Source: Rhyacichthys aspro (taxonomy: Eukaryota; Chordata; Actinopteri; Gobiiformes; Rhyacichthyidae). From it: a stretch of DNA of 64,000 nt. Below the pieces are notes generated by a model. It made no database searches, was not told the DNA's origin, and was given only the letters and a program-made list of their open reading frames with translations. This document shows positions 23,407-34,948 of this stretch, piece by piece. The translations under genes and the position numbers were made by a program. The DNA lies in contig CM072160.1 in NCBI GenBank assembly GCA_036850595.1, forward strand, positions 5,969,773 to 6,033,772, given 5' to 3'. Positions within the stretch are counted from its first letter, which is position 1, and each line of letters starts with the position of its first letter.

Positions 23407-26400
23407 TCATAGTAGGCCCAGAAGAATAAAAACTCGATTAACCAGTATTGAATTAACAAGTCCAACAGCTGTGTATGTGACAAACTTATATGGTACTTCA
23501 ATCTCTCTCCTCTTCTTGGCATTTGTGTCACTCTTTGGCACTCTGTACCATAAATACAGAACTTCCAGGCTGACACTTTTCACCACCTGCCGAGTCCCCA
23601 CTAATGCTATGACTCCCAGTATGAAGCGGGCTGTGCCTAGTGCCAGCGCGTTGGCAGTCAGTTTAGGTAGGGCGACAGGTAGTGGATCAAGGGGCTCAAA
23701 AGTCTGTCCCAGCTGCACATTAACCCAGTATCCCACCGAGCACCCGGCTCCTACTCCGAGGATTGTGGTGGTGTCTCCTCTTGTGGTGCTGTAATGATCC
23801 AGCTCTGGGTAAGAATAGCTTAAGAAAAGGGGAAGAGCGATTCCAACAACAGGGGAGATGCTGCTGGTGAGTTGGTAGTGATCGAAGGTCTCCCAGTAGG
23901 GATAGGTGCAAAACATAATGATGATGGAGATCAAGGCACCACAGATTACATCCTGGAAAAGAAGGAAAATTGTTTATTGCAAATGCACCCTTTGTTTTAG
24001 TGCTTTGAATTGAATTTTATTAATGACAAAAAATACAATAAAAAGCTGTCTTTGCTTTGTAGTCTATTACATTTCAGGCCCAATGTATTTTAGAACTACT
24101 ACATTTTGTTCTTCAATACAAAATACATACTAACATAATTCTATAAATCCTATAATTAAAAGTAAATATATGTGTTCATGTATGTATTTATGTGGTGTAT
24201 ATTTAATATCCTAATACTTAGATTTTAATTGAGAAAAGAGGCAGATGAAAGGCCAGCTAAGCTAAGGCTCTCGGATCCTCAGCCAGACAGTTTCAACAGA
24301 CACAGATATGAATTATGGATCCTGTGAAGAGCTTGAATGTTTTATGCTGTGTGTTGTAGAGAGATGGAGAGTGTGAAGGACTAACTCACCAAAACGGAGT
24401 GCATGCCGGTGTAGAGACGGCTCAGACACACCAAGGACGACAGTGTCACTGCAATCAGCAGGCCCACTTCGAACTGGAACTGAGGGAGAACGGTGAGTAG
24501 AGTCACTGATATAACAAGATTTTTACAAACACTGTAAATGACACTCCACAATGTAATACAGATACTGTGATTGTTGATACTGCAATGACATTTAGTACAA
24601 AGTACAAAAAATGGAATGAACTACAGTATGTTATTGTGTTCCATGTCTATATACATATTTATATCAGAAGGATTGTAGTACATTATTGTAGTAAGTTTCA
24701 TGGCGCCACAAACATATTTTCAATTTGCTTTATTTTTTTACTGTACTCCCCAAAAATGTAATTATCACAAGTCCTTCTCTTTGTTACATTCAACAATGAT
24801 CTTGCACCTTGTTAGTATTTCAAACATCCTTCATCTCTATTAGAAGTCTCACATGACCTTCATATTCAAAGTGGATAAAGCAGTTGTGTACTTTTTCAAT
24901 ATCTTGACCCATCCATCTTTTTCCTGTTAATCATGTCATTCATTCGTCAGTCTTCTCTAACAGTGACAAGTAGCTCCACTTATCCATTCTGCTGAGTCGA
25001 CGCTCTGCCTCTCATCAAGCCCTGCTCCTTTATCCCTGGACTGTCCTTCCATCTTCTTGTTCCCTCCTTCTTTTACCTATGTAGGCAGGTTTTTCCACCC
25101 CCCTTTCCCCTTCCCATTTCAATAACAGTAAGAAGAGAGGCCTTGTGTATTCATTTACCTCCTCCACTCTCCCCTCCTGTGCCCCTTCTCCTCCTCTTTG
25201 GCTTTTTTCCTGTGTCTTTTCCTGTCCTTTGCAGCTGGAAGCCTATTCACTGGTAGTTCATGAAGAGAAGTGTTTTTTGAATGGCCACAAAGGATGCCAG
25301 GGACAGGAGGGGGTCAGTGTGTGATTGACTGTCGTGACCTCCGACCTCTTCTGGGAACTGAGCAAGATGCCCTTAGGCCTTGTGGCCATTCAAGACCTTT
25401 TGCAACAGTCCACTAGTCAACTATAGCTATGTCCTTTCATTTAGAGGAATCCTTAAGGAATTTCACAGGCCACAGATAAGTGCTGTACTGTACATGGGAG
25501 TTGCTGAGATGATTTGCTGACCTTGAGATCATAGCCACAGGAAAATGTGACAGTGACACAGCTGAAATCATCCCACCACAAATCAGCTTGACACACAGAG
25601 AGGTCGTAAAGTATTAAGCATTCACTCAGGTCTTCATTAAAACACAGCGTTGATTAAAGGCAGCCCAGGCTTGAGAGTTTTATTGACTTGGGGTGAGTGG
25701 GAGAGATAAAGAGGGAGGGAGGTGGAGACGTGGAATGACAGTCATTGACTCAGCTGAGTCCATCAGAAGACCAAACAGCAGCTCGACGGGAGTGGCTGAT
25801 GGTGACGGATGGTGACTGCTGGTCCCGCCTCTCGATGACTATTGTCCAACAGCTCAGTGAGGAATCTGTGATGGACAGTGCTGCCACTCCCCTCCTCCAA
25901 CTCAAGCTGCCATCCATAGTTATTACTTTGGTTTGAGAGACGCTCCTCATTTGGCTCGGCTAATTTTACACAAGCTCGGTGTCCAGTAAACTGAAGCGAA
26001 TTTATAATATGTAATGCATTTAAAGTCCTGCTAATGGCATTCAGTGACAGTATGACATATTTACTTCCATTTTGCCAGAGAACACAAGCCTGCAGTCTTA
26101 CAGGGCTAACGAGGCCATCATTTGTAGTTAACTCTAGCAGCAATACCTTTTATAGCAGTGCACCTGAAAGCAGATGCTGTAGCATGCTTTTGTAACACAT
26201 AAAAATGCATAGGCTAAAGTACAAACAAACAAACACACACGCATGGCTGAATTTAAAAAACATATTTTTCTGGAATACATTTGAAGTTTAGACTGCTCTG
26301 TTCACCGTTCAATTGTGATGATTGCTTTATGATACAATGTCAAAGGTACATGCAGTATACATATACAGTCAGGACCATTCAGATTGAGGGTGTAATGGAA

Positions 26401-29400
26401 TATGACTATGATATGATTACTTCACATTAGATAAACACATAATTAGATTTAGGTAGCAGTCTGGCTTTAGCCTATGTACTGTCTATTTTGCAGAGAAACT
26501 GGATTAAATTTGAACTATTTTAAAGGCATTTCACATTAATTAGTCTTACCTGTATCCTAGAGGGGGCGCTCAGTAAAAATGTGAATGAAATGGCAGTGGC
26601 GGCCATGGCGTGGGTGGAGGGCAGTCCATATTCTGCATCAACACGTTTCTCCAGCTTAACAACGGGGGGTGAGTCTGGACGGGGCAGCTTGAGCAGATCC
26701 TTCATCACCTGGCCAACGTACATCACCAGCTAAACGACGAGACAAGGCACACATGTTTAGGTCGAGGCAAACATGATGAAAAGTCAAATCTGTGAATGTT
26801 ACATATGAAGCATGAAGCAGAAATTACATAGAGGAAGAAGGTTCATAAAATAGAAATCAAGAGGAAGTCAAATCCTGATTAGGCTATGCTCTGAAGCTTA
26901 CACTCTTATGAATAAGTAATTACCATTTCTACTCAACAAAAAAGTGGAGAAGTGGAGAGACCCACCCCAGGATAAAGTGCAGATGCTGCAGTGACACAGT
27001 AACAGAATCTATTGTAAGAAACTGAGAATTTAGTATTTGCTGACATAGCGTCTTCAGCTGCAACGTGAGACAGAAGCCTCCTGACACAATAACACAGCAT
27101 AAGGTGTGTGTGTGTGTGTGTGTGCATCCTCCCAAATGTGCTGCCTATTCTCTTTCTTGAGATCCGTAGCGGTCCTCGGAGGGCCAGCCTGCTCCAGCGG
27201 CAGGTTTATTTAAAGCTCTGCCTTGTATATTTAATGAAGGGCTGTCTTGGAGAGGAGAAGGGAGGCAGAGCTGGCATTCGGAGCGGGACACTAATGTGTG
27301 TATTTAACGGTGAGAATAGAAAGGTTGTTATTACCGTCTCCACTGACACTATAATCAGCTATCACTTGTTTCCATGGCAAATTAGATATGAAAGTGTGGC
27401 TAGTGACCTATGGTTAGTGCAGCAATGAATAGCTGCAAAATTAGTGTCTGAGCCATAAACAGAAAAACAGAAAAACACCCAAGGCTTACACTCAATATTT
27501 AAAGATTATTCAAACTGTTAGGATTTTTTTTTCATTCAGCTACAAGAGTGTTACCAAGTCTCTGATATTGAGGAGGCAAAGTGGTTGACATGAAACATAC
27601 TTTTTCTAAAATGTTGTATGGTGTAGAAAAAACATTGTTGCATTTTCTCTGGTAAAATAACCATATATGGAGTGCAATAAACACTCTTGGCTAGTATAGT
27701 GGTGAGCACCACAAGCCAGTGTACCTTTGTGCCACTACCGAACACGGAGAGAGTTGTGTCATCAAGGTAGATATTTATCACTTTCAAAACAATATCAAAT
27801 TAGCATTTAATGTACTGAATCTGTCTAAAGGCTAAAACTTTTGTTGTCCACTTATCGTTGTGTTATAGCAACTATTTTTAAAATTCAATGACCATTGTAT
27901 CATCTATTTGTCATCAAACTGACCCTAGTGGTAAATGCAGAAACAGAAACATTGCTGCTAATAGGATATTACATGACATTTCACCGGAGGTCTGACTAAA
28001 ATAATACTATGCTGCACTGGATAAAATATATATTTCTCACTATAATTTTCTTGTATTGTTTTTTAAACAAACTCCAGGCCCTTCCTCCTCTCAAATGTCT
28101 TTGGCTAATGCTTACAGGGTTATTATTCCAATATTTGCATCGACAACTGTACACTTACTCACAAAAGGCATCATGACATGGACAATAAACAGTGGGCAGA
28201 GAATTAAATAGAGTAAGTACATCTGACCGTTTCCATTCACCCTGACTGTACACCCACACAAGAGCCATACTGTGAGTGCAAACCATTCACATTCCCTCTT
28301 CTCCCTTCACACAATGCAGCTGCTAGTCTGAGTGCTCGCATGATATGATACCCCCGCCCCGCCCCCTGAACTCGCCATCAACACAAACATTACATTCTCC
28401 TGCCTCTACTATGGTCGCTGTGCCATACGACCTCCCTCAGCCACCTTTGTACAAGTTCAAATCAATGCACTGACCCAGGGACCGTCCAGTCACTTTAAGG
28501 AAAGATTTAAAGACAGGTCAAGACACACTGGTGATGCTTAAGTGTATGTGAATAAGTGGAGTCTATTGATCGAGGCCACTGTGGCTTTGGACTTTGATCC
28601 GTCAATATAAGAGACAGAGGAGGGTGTGTATGGAGAGGAGGGGGGCTAGTGCACAGGCCACCTCTTGTATGGAGAACTCACAGTTTGTATTGTTGCAAAT
28701 TACCATCCTCTGGGAGACTAGTGTTGTGTGGACCGGTCGTGGTCTTGTGACCAGTCTTAAGACTTCTTTTTAAAGGTCTTGGTCTGGAATAAAAAAGTGT
28801 TTTACTTGATCTTGTCTTTGACTGAGACACACAGTACGCTGAATTTGAGGAAAAGACTGGACTAGAATGTGTTTATTTTTCAAAAGCATTATTATATATA
28901 TATAATTGGATCAAAGATTTTATATTATGCATCCAGTAACATTTTTTGATCACAAATCCCTCCTTGCCTTCATTCACAGAGTCACAAGAAGACCCCTCGT
29001 CTTATCATCTCTAAGTCTGGTGGTGAAACTGGACTTTCATTGATTGGATATTACTTCTGTTTACTGTTATCTCTTAACATGTATCGTGCACCTGTCTTAG
29101 CCTTGACTCTGTCCCTAAACTCTTAAACCTGTCTTGGTCAATATTAGGAGGGTAACCAATGACAGTATTAACTAGTGCACTACAGTAGCAGATCACAAAG
29201 GCTGTTTTAGGACTGATGCTTGATTTTATAAACAGTTTCTCTGATATTAGCTGTGGAGCCATAAACCTAATCCCAAAGAGATGTTTGCATATTTTACAAA
29301 GACAGTTTAAATAAATCAGCAGAATCTTGGTTTTGGACTTTGAGGGGCAGTTTCTGGTTTTCTTAGATTTTTTACCACCCTCAAGTTTCCTTTTATACAA

Positions 29401-32400
29401 TATATACCCTTTTAATACATAATGTATTACGAAGTGCTTAACTTATAGCTATTAAATTATAATTTATAGCATGCACCTTTGCCATTTCCTCCATCAGTAG
29501 TGCCTTATTCAGAGGATGGTTCAAAAGAATTGATCTATGCATAATGCTACAACTAAAGATGCATGTGATCATAAAAACAGACATTTTTGATTTTATAGCA
29601 TTTAATTTTTAGTGAATATGTATGCACTGTTGCTGCTGTGTGTTTTGTATTGTGGCCAGTGTTTTGTATTGTGGCTGTGGCTCATAAAAGATCATAAGAC
29701 ACATTTTAAATTCAACTTGTTTGTTCTCATTTTCGGTAACACTTATACACTACACACTAATAAGCATTAGTGAAGTATTTGTAGCAATTTAATTAATCAT
29801 TTACAAGGTGTCATTCCTTCATTAATAAACACACTATTATTGTTTTAGTCTTGAATAGGGCTCATGTATAGTTATACACAAGATGATATAGTGGGTGACG
29901 AGACAAAAACTTTCAATTTTTAGAGTGATCCTGGAACAAGGAGTCCTGACTTGATGGTGTAACTCTGATCCCATCATTGACTCTGGTTTAAGTTCCTTCT
30001 GAGATTTGATGGTCTGGTTTAGTCCAGTTTGACCTGGTTCAAACACAGTAGAGCTGCTAAAACTGTTGATGTCTTGAAGCAAAGTCACATCAAATATTGA
30101 TTTGATTTAGAATTGTCTTATGTTTTTTACTTTGCATTTTGTAAACTCATAAAAATAAACATACTTTATTGTTTACTTTACTTTTTATATCCACACCTGC
30201 CTAAAACTTTTGCACAGTACTGTATATACTAACTTTATTTCAGCATCTATAATTTATTCATGAATTAATCATTTATTACGTATTAATGAATGCTTTACTG
30301 CTGCTTAATACAGTGTAAAGGGTCACGTATTTTTCCTTCTAAACACTACTCCTGTGTCTGTGATTATATAAAGAGAGCAGCGTCAGATTAATATTCTAAA
30401 CACCACACTCAGTATCAGTATGTGATTTGCATTAAACTACATAGTGCCATTGAATGTAGCAATTAAATTCATGAGCATATGGGCAACAACAGGCTTTGTT
30501 TTCCAAGTTGACCAAAGTCACCCTTCGAGTAAGGCCGACAAAGAGCAGTGAAGGACACAAAAGGTACGCACGTATATGTAAGTGTGTCCCTCCATGGCTT
30601 GTAATGCATTTGCTCATGCATACAACTCTTAATTTGCATGACTGCCATCAGCGAGACCCCGAGACAGAAGCCTAACCCTCTGTGAACCTCAGATAACTCT
30701 ATGAGCACAATGGCCGGCCGCTGTTAGAAGTTACAAGTGCGGGGTTATGTGGCCTGAGGGCTCACACGCCAAATGGCCGGTTGAGAGAGAAAGCTCTGAG
30801 CACTGATGAGGCCAATAAAACACTCTGATGGTAGTCTATAGGGGGAGGAGAGCACACAGTGAGCCTGGTAATGTCTAACTAGAGGGAGGGGAACGAGGTT
30901 GTTTAGTTGGCAAGACGGCAGTGTGTGTTGGTGTTTATATGTGTTTGAAGGGAGTTCACACAGGGGCCTGCTTCAGTCGAGATGCTAGAAGAATGGTATC
31001 TCTTCCCCTAGGGGGGCAAACAAGAGGGGTTCAGACTCAGGGCATCCACCAAGCGCTCAGGGTGGGGGACACAAAGGGCATGAAAACACACTGCTATCAC
31101 ACTCTCTGTAGGAAAGTCTCTAAGTGTCTAACTGCGTCACTTCTTCTGGGCAAGTTGCTTTTAAGAATCTTGTCATAATGAGTTAGATTCTGTTTGTTAG
31201 AAAAAGAGAGACATCTAAAGAAAGAAGCTGACTTTTTCAACTAATGTGTCCTTCTGTGTGGCCCCTTGCCATGTCAGGGGCCTGGCCCTTATGGCCTTAA
31301 GCCTGAGGATATGTGGACACATTGGAGTCAGAGACAGGTCACTGGAAGGCAAAGGGATGAAAGGAGGTTGAAAGGTGAAGAGATCAAGATGAGACGCAAG
31401 AGAAGAGAAGTAGCATTGTGGAGCTCTTCAGACTTTAGTAGCTGAGGAACACACACACTGAGGTCTTACTGTCCACATGTTGACGAGACGTCGACACAAG
31501 AACGGGTCCAGGTTCCAGTGGATGCAGGGCAGACAGGTGATGTAGAAGACTTCATGGCCCAGACCAGAAGAGAACAGGAAGAGGAAGTACAGAAGCCAGT
31601 TCCTCACCTCGTAATCTGCTCTGCTCTGGACTTTCTGTAAAACACACACATCTGAAACTAAAGCTCCATCCACACTAATACACTGAAAGTTCTGTGGTGT
31701 TTTCACATAGTGTTTACACTGCGAGAAAATAAAATGACACTGATGTGAACACAGAATAAATCAGCAGCTTGTGGCCATTTAACCTAGATTCTTAAGTTGT
31801 TGAGACATTTCACTTGTCAGTGGATGACTCAAGGAGATTGAGTCAGATGCCTTTCATAATCTGCATGACTGAGAACCTAACAACACAATACAATACAGCC
31901 ATACAATACATTTCCCCTATTTTGTTTTTCCTTTTCAGCAGTATGGCTCAAAATGTACACAAATCTATTGAGAAACACTTCAAACTTGCTTGAGAAGTAT
32001 ATACATCGTTTTAAGATAAAAACTAGAAGAAGAATGTAAACATCTCTGTCAACTGTGCAGTCTAATACAAAGACAGCTTGACCAACAAGAAAAGCCAGTC
32101 ACTAACCCTAATCCAAATGTTCATTTAGTAAGAAAATGAACTTCAGCCTTATTTGATCACTTATCCTTAAGCCTATCACAAGTTTTGAGAAGAAAAAAAA
32201 GTTTAATTCAGACTTACGTTAACAGTGTATCCATTTTCTTTGCATTCCTTAGAGTTCTTGTCTCGGAGTTCAAATCTTCTGTGAAGTTGCCCACGTGCTG
32301 TGTCTGCGTGGACCGTGGTTCCGGATTGAGCGCGCGTCTTGCTTCGGTTGTGATGCGTGGTTTGGACCAGGTACAGCCCACATCGCCTCTGGAACCGGGC

Positions 32401-32442
32401 CACAAGCTCCGAGTCGTGCAGGTAAGCCATGAGCTCCAACAT
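23407..32442 (-). CDS. sgpp2: sgpp2, sphingosine-1-phosphate phosphatase 2, complete
   Basis: ER membrane lipid phosphatase that removes phosphate from sphingosine-1-phosphate, returning sphingosine to ceramide synthesis. Five exons: 32442-32218, 31634-31470, 26729-26550, 24479-24390 and 23952-23407, all GT-AG and all phase 0, giving 401 aa (human SGPP2 is 399). The PAP2 catalytic motifs are complete: C1 KDLLKLPRP and C2 PSTH in exon 3, and C3 SRLYTGMHSVLD across exons 4-5. Several hydrophobic segments follow, and the C-terminal part has RREIEVPYKFVTYT as in mammals. The N-terminus MLELMAYLHDSELVARFQRR aligns residue for residue with the human start, so this ATG was chosen. The frame is open for 74 codons upstream to another ATG at 32664. 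SGPP1 is excluded by the N-terminus and the synteny. Confidence 0.96.
24480..26549. other. sgpp2 intron 3
   Basis: It holds a gene-free block at about 25230-25960 of higher complexity, including a 16-bp inverted repeat (25277-25293 against 25378-25393) and a 14-bp palindrome (25747-25760). The frames that overlap here on both strands show no family resemblance. Confidence 0.45.
25230..25960. promoter_or_regulatory. candidate regulatory block in sgpp2 intron 3
   Basis: A non-repetitive, non-coding stretch with a TGATTGACTG word (25322-25331, one base off a PBX-PREP site), an AP-1 site TGACTCA (25746-25752) overlapping a CAGCTG E-box, and the inverted repeat at 25277/25378. Its function is inferred from motifs and linkage to pax3; conservation is untested. 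Confidence 0.3.
27104..27124. repeat. (GT)n microsatellite
   Basis: About ten uninterrupted GT units. Confidence 0.95.
29735..30325. mobile_element. candidate degenerate MITE
   Basis: The left end reads GGTAACACTTATACACTA and the right end, inverted, GTGACCCTTTACACTGTA. This is a degenerate terminal inverted repeat of the GGTAACACTTTA type that is common in fish non-autonomous DNA transposons. The interior is AT-rich with repeated ATTAAT/ATTTATTA words and no coding capacity. Borders are approximate. Confidence 0.35.
30690..31180. promoter_or_regulatory. candidate regulatory block in sgpp2 intron 2
   Basis: GC-richer and non-repetitive, with two copies of a TGGCCGG word (30710s and 30770s) about 60 bp apart. 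It lies close to sgpp2 exon 2 and about 10 kb from pax3. There is no coding signal. The function is a guess from context. Confidence 0.22.
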
Positions 32443-32620
32443 GTCAGGCGGAACACGCGATAGGAAGCGGGATAATGCGGAGTCAAACGTGGAGCTGAAA
32501 CCTGGCTGGACTGGACAGGTTGGATCCGCGGAGTCAGAGCTGTCAGGTGCGGCTGGTGTGGTGCACAGGTGCGCGCGGAGGGCGGTGCTACAGGGGGAAG
32601 AGCTTTGAACCAGTGATGGC
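32270..32620 (-). promoter_or_regulatory. sgpp2: GC-rich first-exon / promoter region of sgpp2
   Basis: Clearly higher G+C and CpG than the flanks, covering sgpp2 exon 1 and its upstream side. This is the expected position of the transcription start. No TATA box was recognised. Confidence 0.45.
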
Positions 32621-32664
32621 AGTAAAATGTGTAGGGTATGACCTTTATACTTGGGAGTAAACAT

Positions 32665-33860
32665 GTTAAAGTGTTGTTATTATTAGTAAGTGAAGATGTA
32701 TTGCAATAAAACATCAGTCAATAAGGTCACAGGTAAATTTAAAGCAACATTATAATTTTTCAGGACATATAGCCCGCCCACTGGAAGATTCAAGTAGACA
32801 AATAGTCCTACAAACGCACATGGAGTTGTTGTGTTTAAATAAATGTCGCCCTATATTCGGGTTTTGATGTAAATTTGTGTTAATGTGATGGGATGGGGAG
32901 ATGTCTGGTTTCACATTATAAGTATGCGTAATAGAGTCTTGCAACAGCATTTTCTCCAACTTTATGCATCAACATGGGACTGTTAAAGCTTAAACATACT
33001 ACACATAAAAAATGTGGATAGTTGTCTTTGACTGGCTGAATGTGTTTACCACTCTAAACATGACTTTTAGGGTACATTTTTTAAATAATTTCTTAGGTAG
33101 ATGTAACACGAGTAAAAGACATTCCACTAAAGGGTTAAATCTTAGTGTTATTAGCAACGAAACAGTGGACAAAAATAGACTAGTACAAACACACACACAA
33201 TGCACAAAAGTGATGTCCTTAGGTGACCTTAAGCAAACATGAATCTGAAAAAATATGTTGATAAAAACAGTTATGGTAAAGTCTAGAGGTTTTAGACTCT
33301 GACTCTAGACCTAGTTTAGTGTAGAGCTTCTGTCTGGGTTCAGTCTTGGTTTGTCTCTTCAGTCTCTGTTTGGTTCTGGTTTAGTCCATTTGGGTCATGG
33401 ATTTAATCCTGGTTGATGCTTGGGTTTACTTTGGTTTATCTCTGGGTTTATAGTCCCAGATTAGTCCTGCATCTAGTCCCTGGTTATTTTTACTTTACTC
33501 CTGAGTTAAGCATTATTTAGTACAAGTTAGACTATTGTTGTTTATTTCTTATTCCTGGTTTATGCTTAAACCTGTTGTAATTTAGTCCTAATTGGACTCA
33601 TTGACAATCTGTGTTTCATATACCATTTATTTTAGTCATTAATAAGTGTAACAGTTGTTTTTTTGTACTTTCTCACACAAATGCAACACAGTATGTTTGT
33701 GAGTTGTTGGCACACAGTGTTTTTTACAGGAAACAGGGGAATGACGCCCCCGATGACCAAATAAGCTCATCACGTTGTTTAGCCTGCTCTGCGTAATTGT
33801 AACTGAGCTGGGCTGTCATAGCGGCTCCTTGTACACCTCGATGACACAAAACAACATCGC
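32665..33860. other. sgpp2-RING gene intergenic region (divergent)
   Basis: AT-rich DNA. From about 33279 to 33610 it becomes a degenerate repeat built from GTTTAGTC/CTGGTTTA-like words. No gene is seen. Confidence 0.5.
33279..33610. repeat. degenerate GTTTAGTC-type minisatellite-like tract
   Basis: Words such as TGGTTTAGTCC, GGTTTA and TTAGTCCTG recur every 20-30 bases with many differences. A similar word run occurs near 30010-30040. The unit length is not constant. Confidence 0.45.
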
Positions 33861-34162
33861 CCCCCTCTTGGGCGACACGCGGGCGCCTCTCTCTCCCTCT
33901 GTGTGTGTTTGGATGAGCCTCGCATCGCCATTACATCATCCATCCCCTACACACGGAGCGAATGGGTACAGAGACGCTGTGGAGCTATAGAGCCGGGATC
34001 CCGATCATTTACAGACACAAAGAGACTGTGGATAAACAGCGGCGCGGACGTGATGCAGTTTGAATGAACGGGGGAAGGAGAGGAGGGGGCAGAGGAGGAG
34101 AGACGTGCACCGTCATCAGCATCTGTCCGTCAGCTCCCTTTGTCTTTCCGCGGAGAACGTGA
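33860..34162 (+). promoter_or_regulatory. promoter and 5' UTR region of the RING-finger gene
   Basis: A GC- and CpG-rich stretch directly upstream of the RING ORF, with no TATA box. It probably contains the transcription start and 5' UTR. Confidence 0.45.
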
Positions 34163-34948
34163 ATGGCGAAAGATGACATGGCAGAGGTAGATCTGGCATC
34201 AAACGGAGCGGAACCCCCCGGCGGCGAGGAGGCCTCGTCCTCGGCGTTCCCCTACGAGGAATACGAGTGTAAAATATGCTACAATTACTTCGACCTTGAC
34301 CGGCGGGCTCCGAAGATCCTCGAGTGCCTGCACACGTTCTGCGAGGAGTGTCTGAACACGCTGCACCTCCGCGAGGAGCGGCCGTGGCGCATCAGCTGCC
34401 CCGTGTGTCGCCACCGAACCCCCGTGCCCGACTACCGTATCCAGAACCTACCGAACAACACCAAGGTGACAGAGAACTTTCCGCTGTACATCGACTCGGA
34501 CCCCCTCCCCCAGGACGCTCTGCCGCCCTTCCCTCCCCCTCTGCACCCGGCCCTCGTTGCCCTCCGCCGCGAGGAAGCGTCGGGCACGTCCAGCGTGAGC
34601 CACAGCCAGGCCACACCGTCCACTACTGTGTCCACGGCCACAACGCTATCCCAGGACTCAGTGCGCTATGACAGCTGTCAGAGCTGCAAGCGCGTGGCGC
34701 TGACCACGGGCTGCGTGTGCGTCATCTTCTCCTTCTTGTCCATGCTCGTGCTGTTGTTCATGGGCCTGATCTTTGTGCACAGTCACAGCATCCCGCCCTC
34801 GCCGGCAGGACCCATTTGCCTGTCTGTAGCCAGCATCCTGGCCATGTTCTCTGTGGTGGTCACGTGGCTTATCTGCTGGCTCAAATACAGACCGGACCAC
34901 GAGACTGGACGCACGTCAGCCACCAGTAACTCCAGAAGAAACGCCTAA
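34163..34948 (+). CDS. single-exon membrane RING-finger protein (RNF182/RNF228-type E3 ligase)
   Basis: Predicted E3 ubiquitin ligase of 261 aa. An acidic N-terminus is followed by a complete C3HC4 RING with zinc ligands C36, C39, C55, H57, C60, C63, C79 and C82. Next come a Pro-rich and Ser/Thr-rich linker (about 115-165), a Cys cluster (SCQSCKR) and two hydrophobic segments (about 180-206 and 216-240) forming a C-terminal membrane hairpin, then a short basic tail. The layout and the ECKICYN start of the RING match small two-pass RING proteins such as RNF182, RNF152, RNF186 and the RNF223-228 group; which member cannot be fixed by eye. It is intronless, with GC-rich codon use unlike the flanks. 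The ATG at 34163 is the first in frame, close to the GC-rich leader. Substrates are unknown. Its place between sgpp2 and pax3 says nothing about function. Confidence 0.88.
   Translation: MAKDDMAEVDLASNGAEPPGGEEASSSAFPYEEYECKICYNYFDLDRRAPKILECLHTFCEECLNTLHLREERPWRISCPVCRHRTPVPDYRIQNLPNNTKVTENFPLYIDSDPLPQDALPPFPPPLHPALVALRREEASGTSSVSHSQATPSTTVSTATTLSQDSVRYDSCQSCKRVALTTGCVCVIFSFLSMLVLLFMGLIFVHSHSIPPSPAGPICLSVASILAMFSVVVTWLICWLKYRPDHETGRTSATSNSRRNA

Larger units (their letters stand above)
26730..31469. other. sgpp2 intron 2
   Basis: 4.7 kb. Contents: a (GT)n microsatellite at 27104-27124, an element-like block after it (about 27130-27420), a degenerate candidate MITE (29735-30325) and a GC-richer non-coding block (30690-31180). 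No exon was recognised. Confidence 0.5.

Noticed and set aside
23381..23794. Plus-strand 137-aa frame over sgpp2 exon 5
   Set aside because: Antisense shadow of a well-supported exon.
27104..27135. Thr-His repeat peptides near 27 kb
   Set aside because: Translation of a GT/CA microsatellite.
32214..32714. 166-aa minus frame overlapping sgpp2 exon 1
   Set aside because: Shifted frame of sgpp2 exon 1; only the other frame aligns with the SGPP2 N-terminus and splices in phase.
34324..34671. Pro/Arg-rich frames overlapping the RING gene on both strands
   Set aside because: GC-rich shadow frames; no recognisable domain, while the RING frame has all eight zinc ligands.
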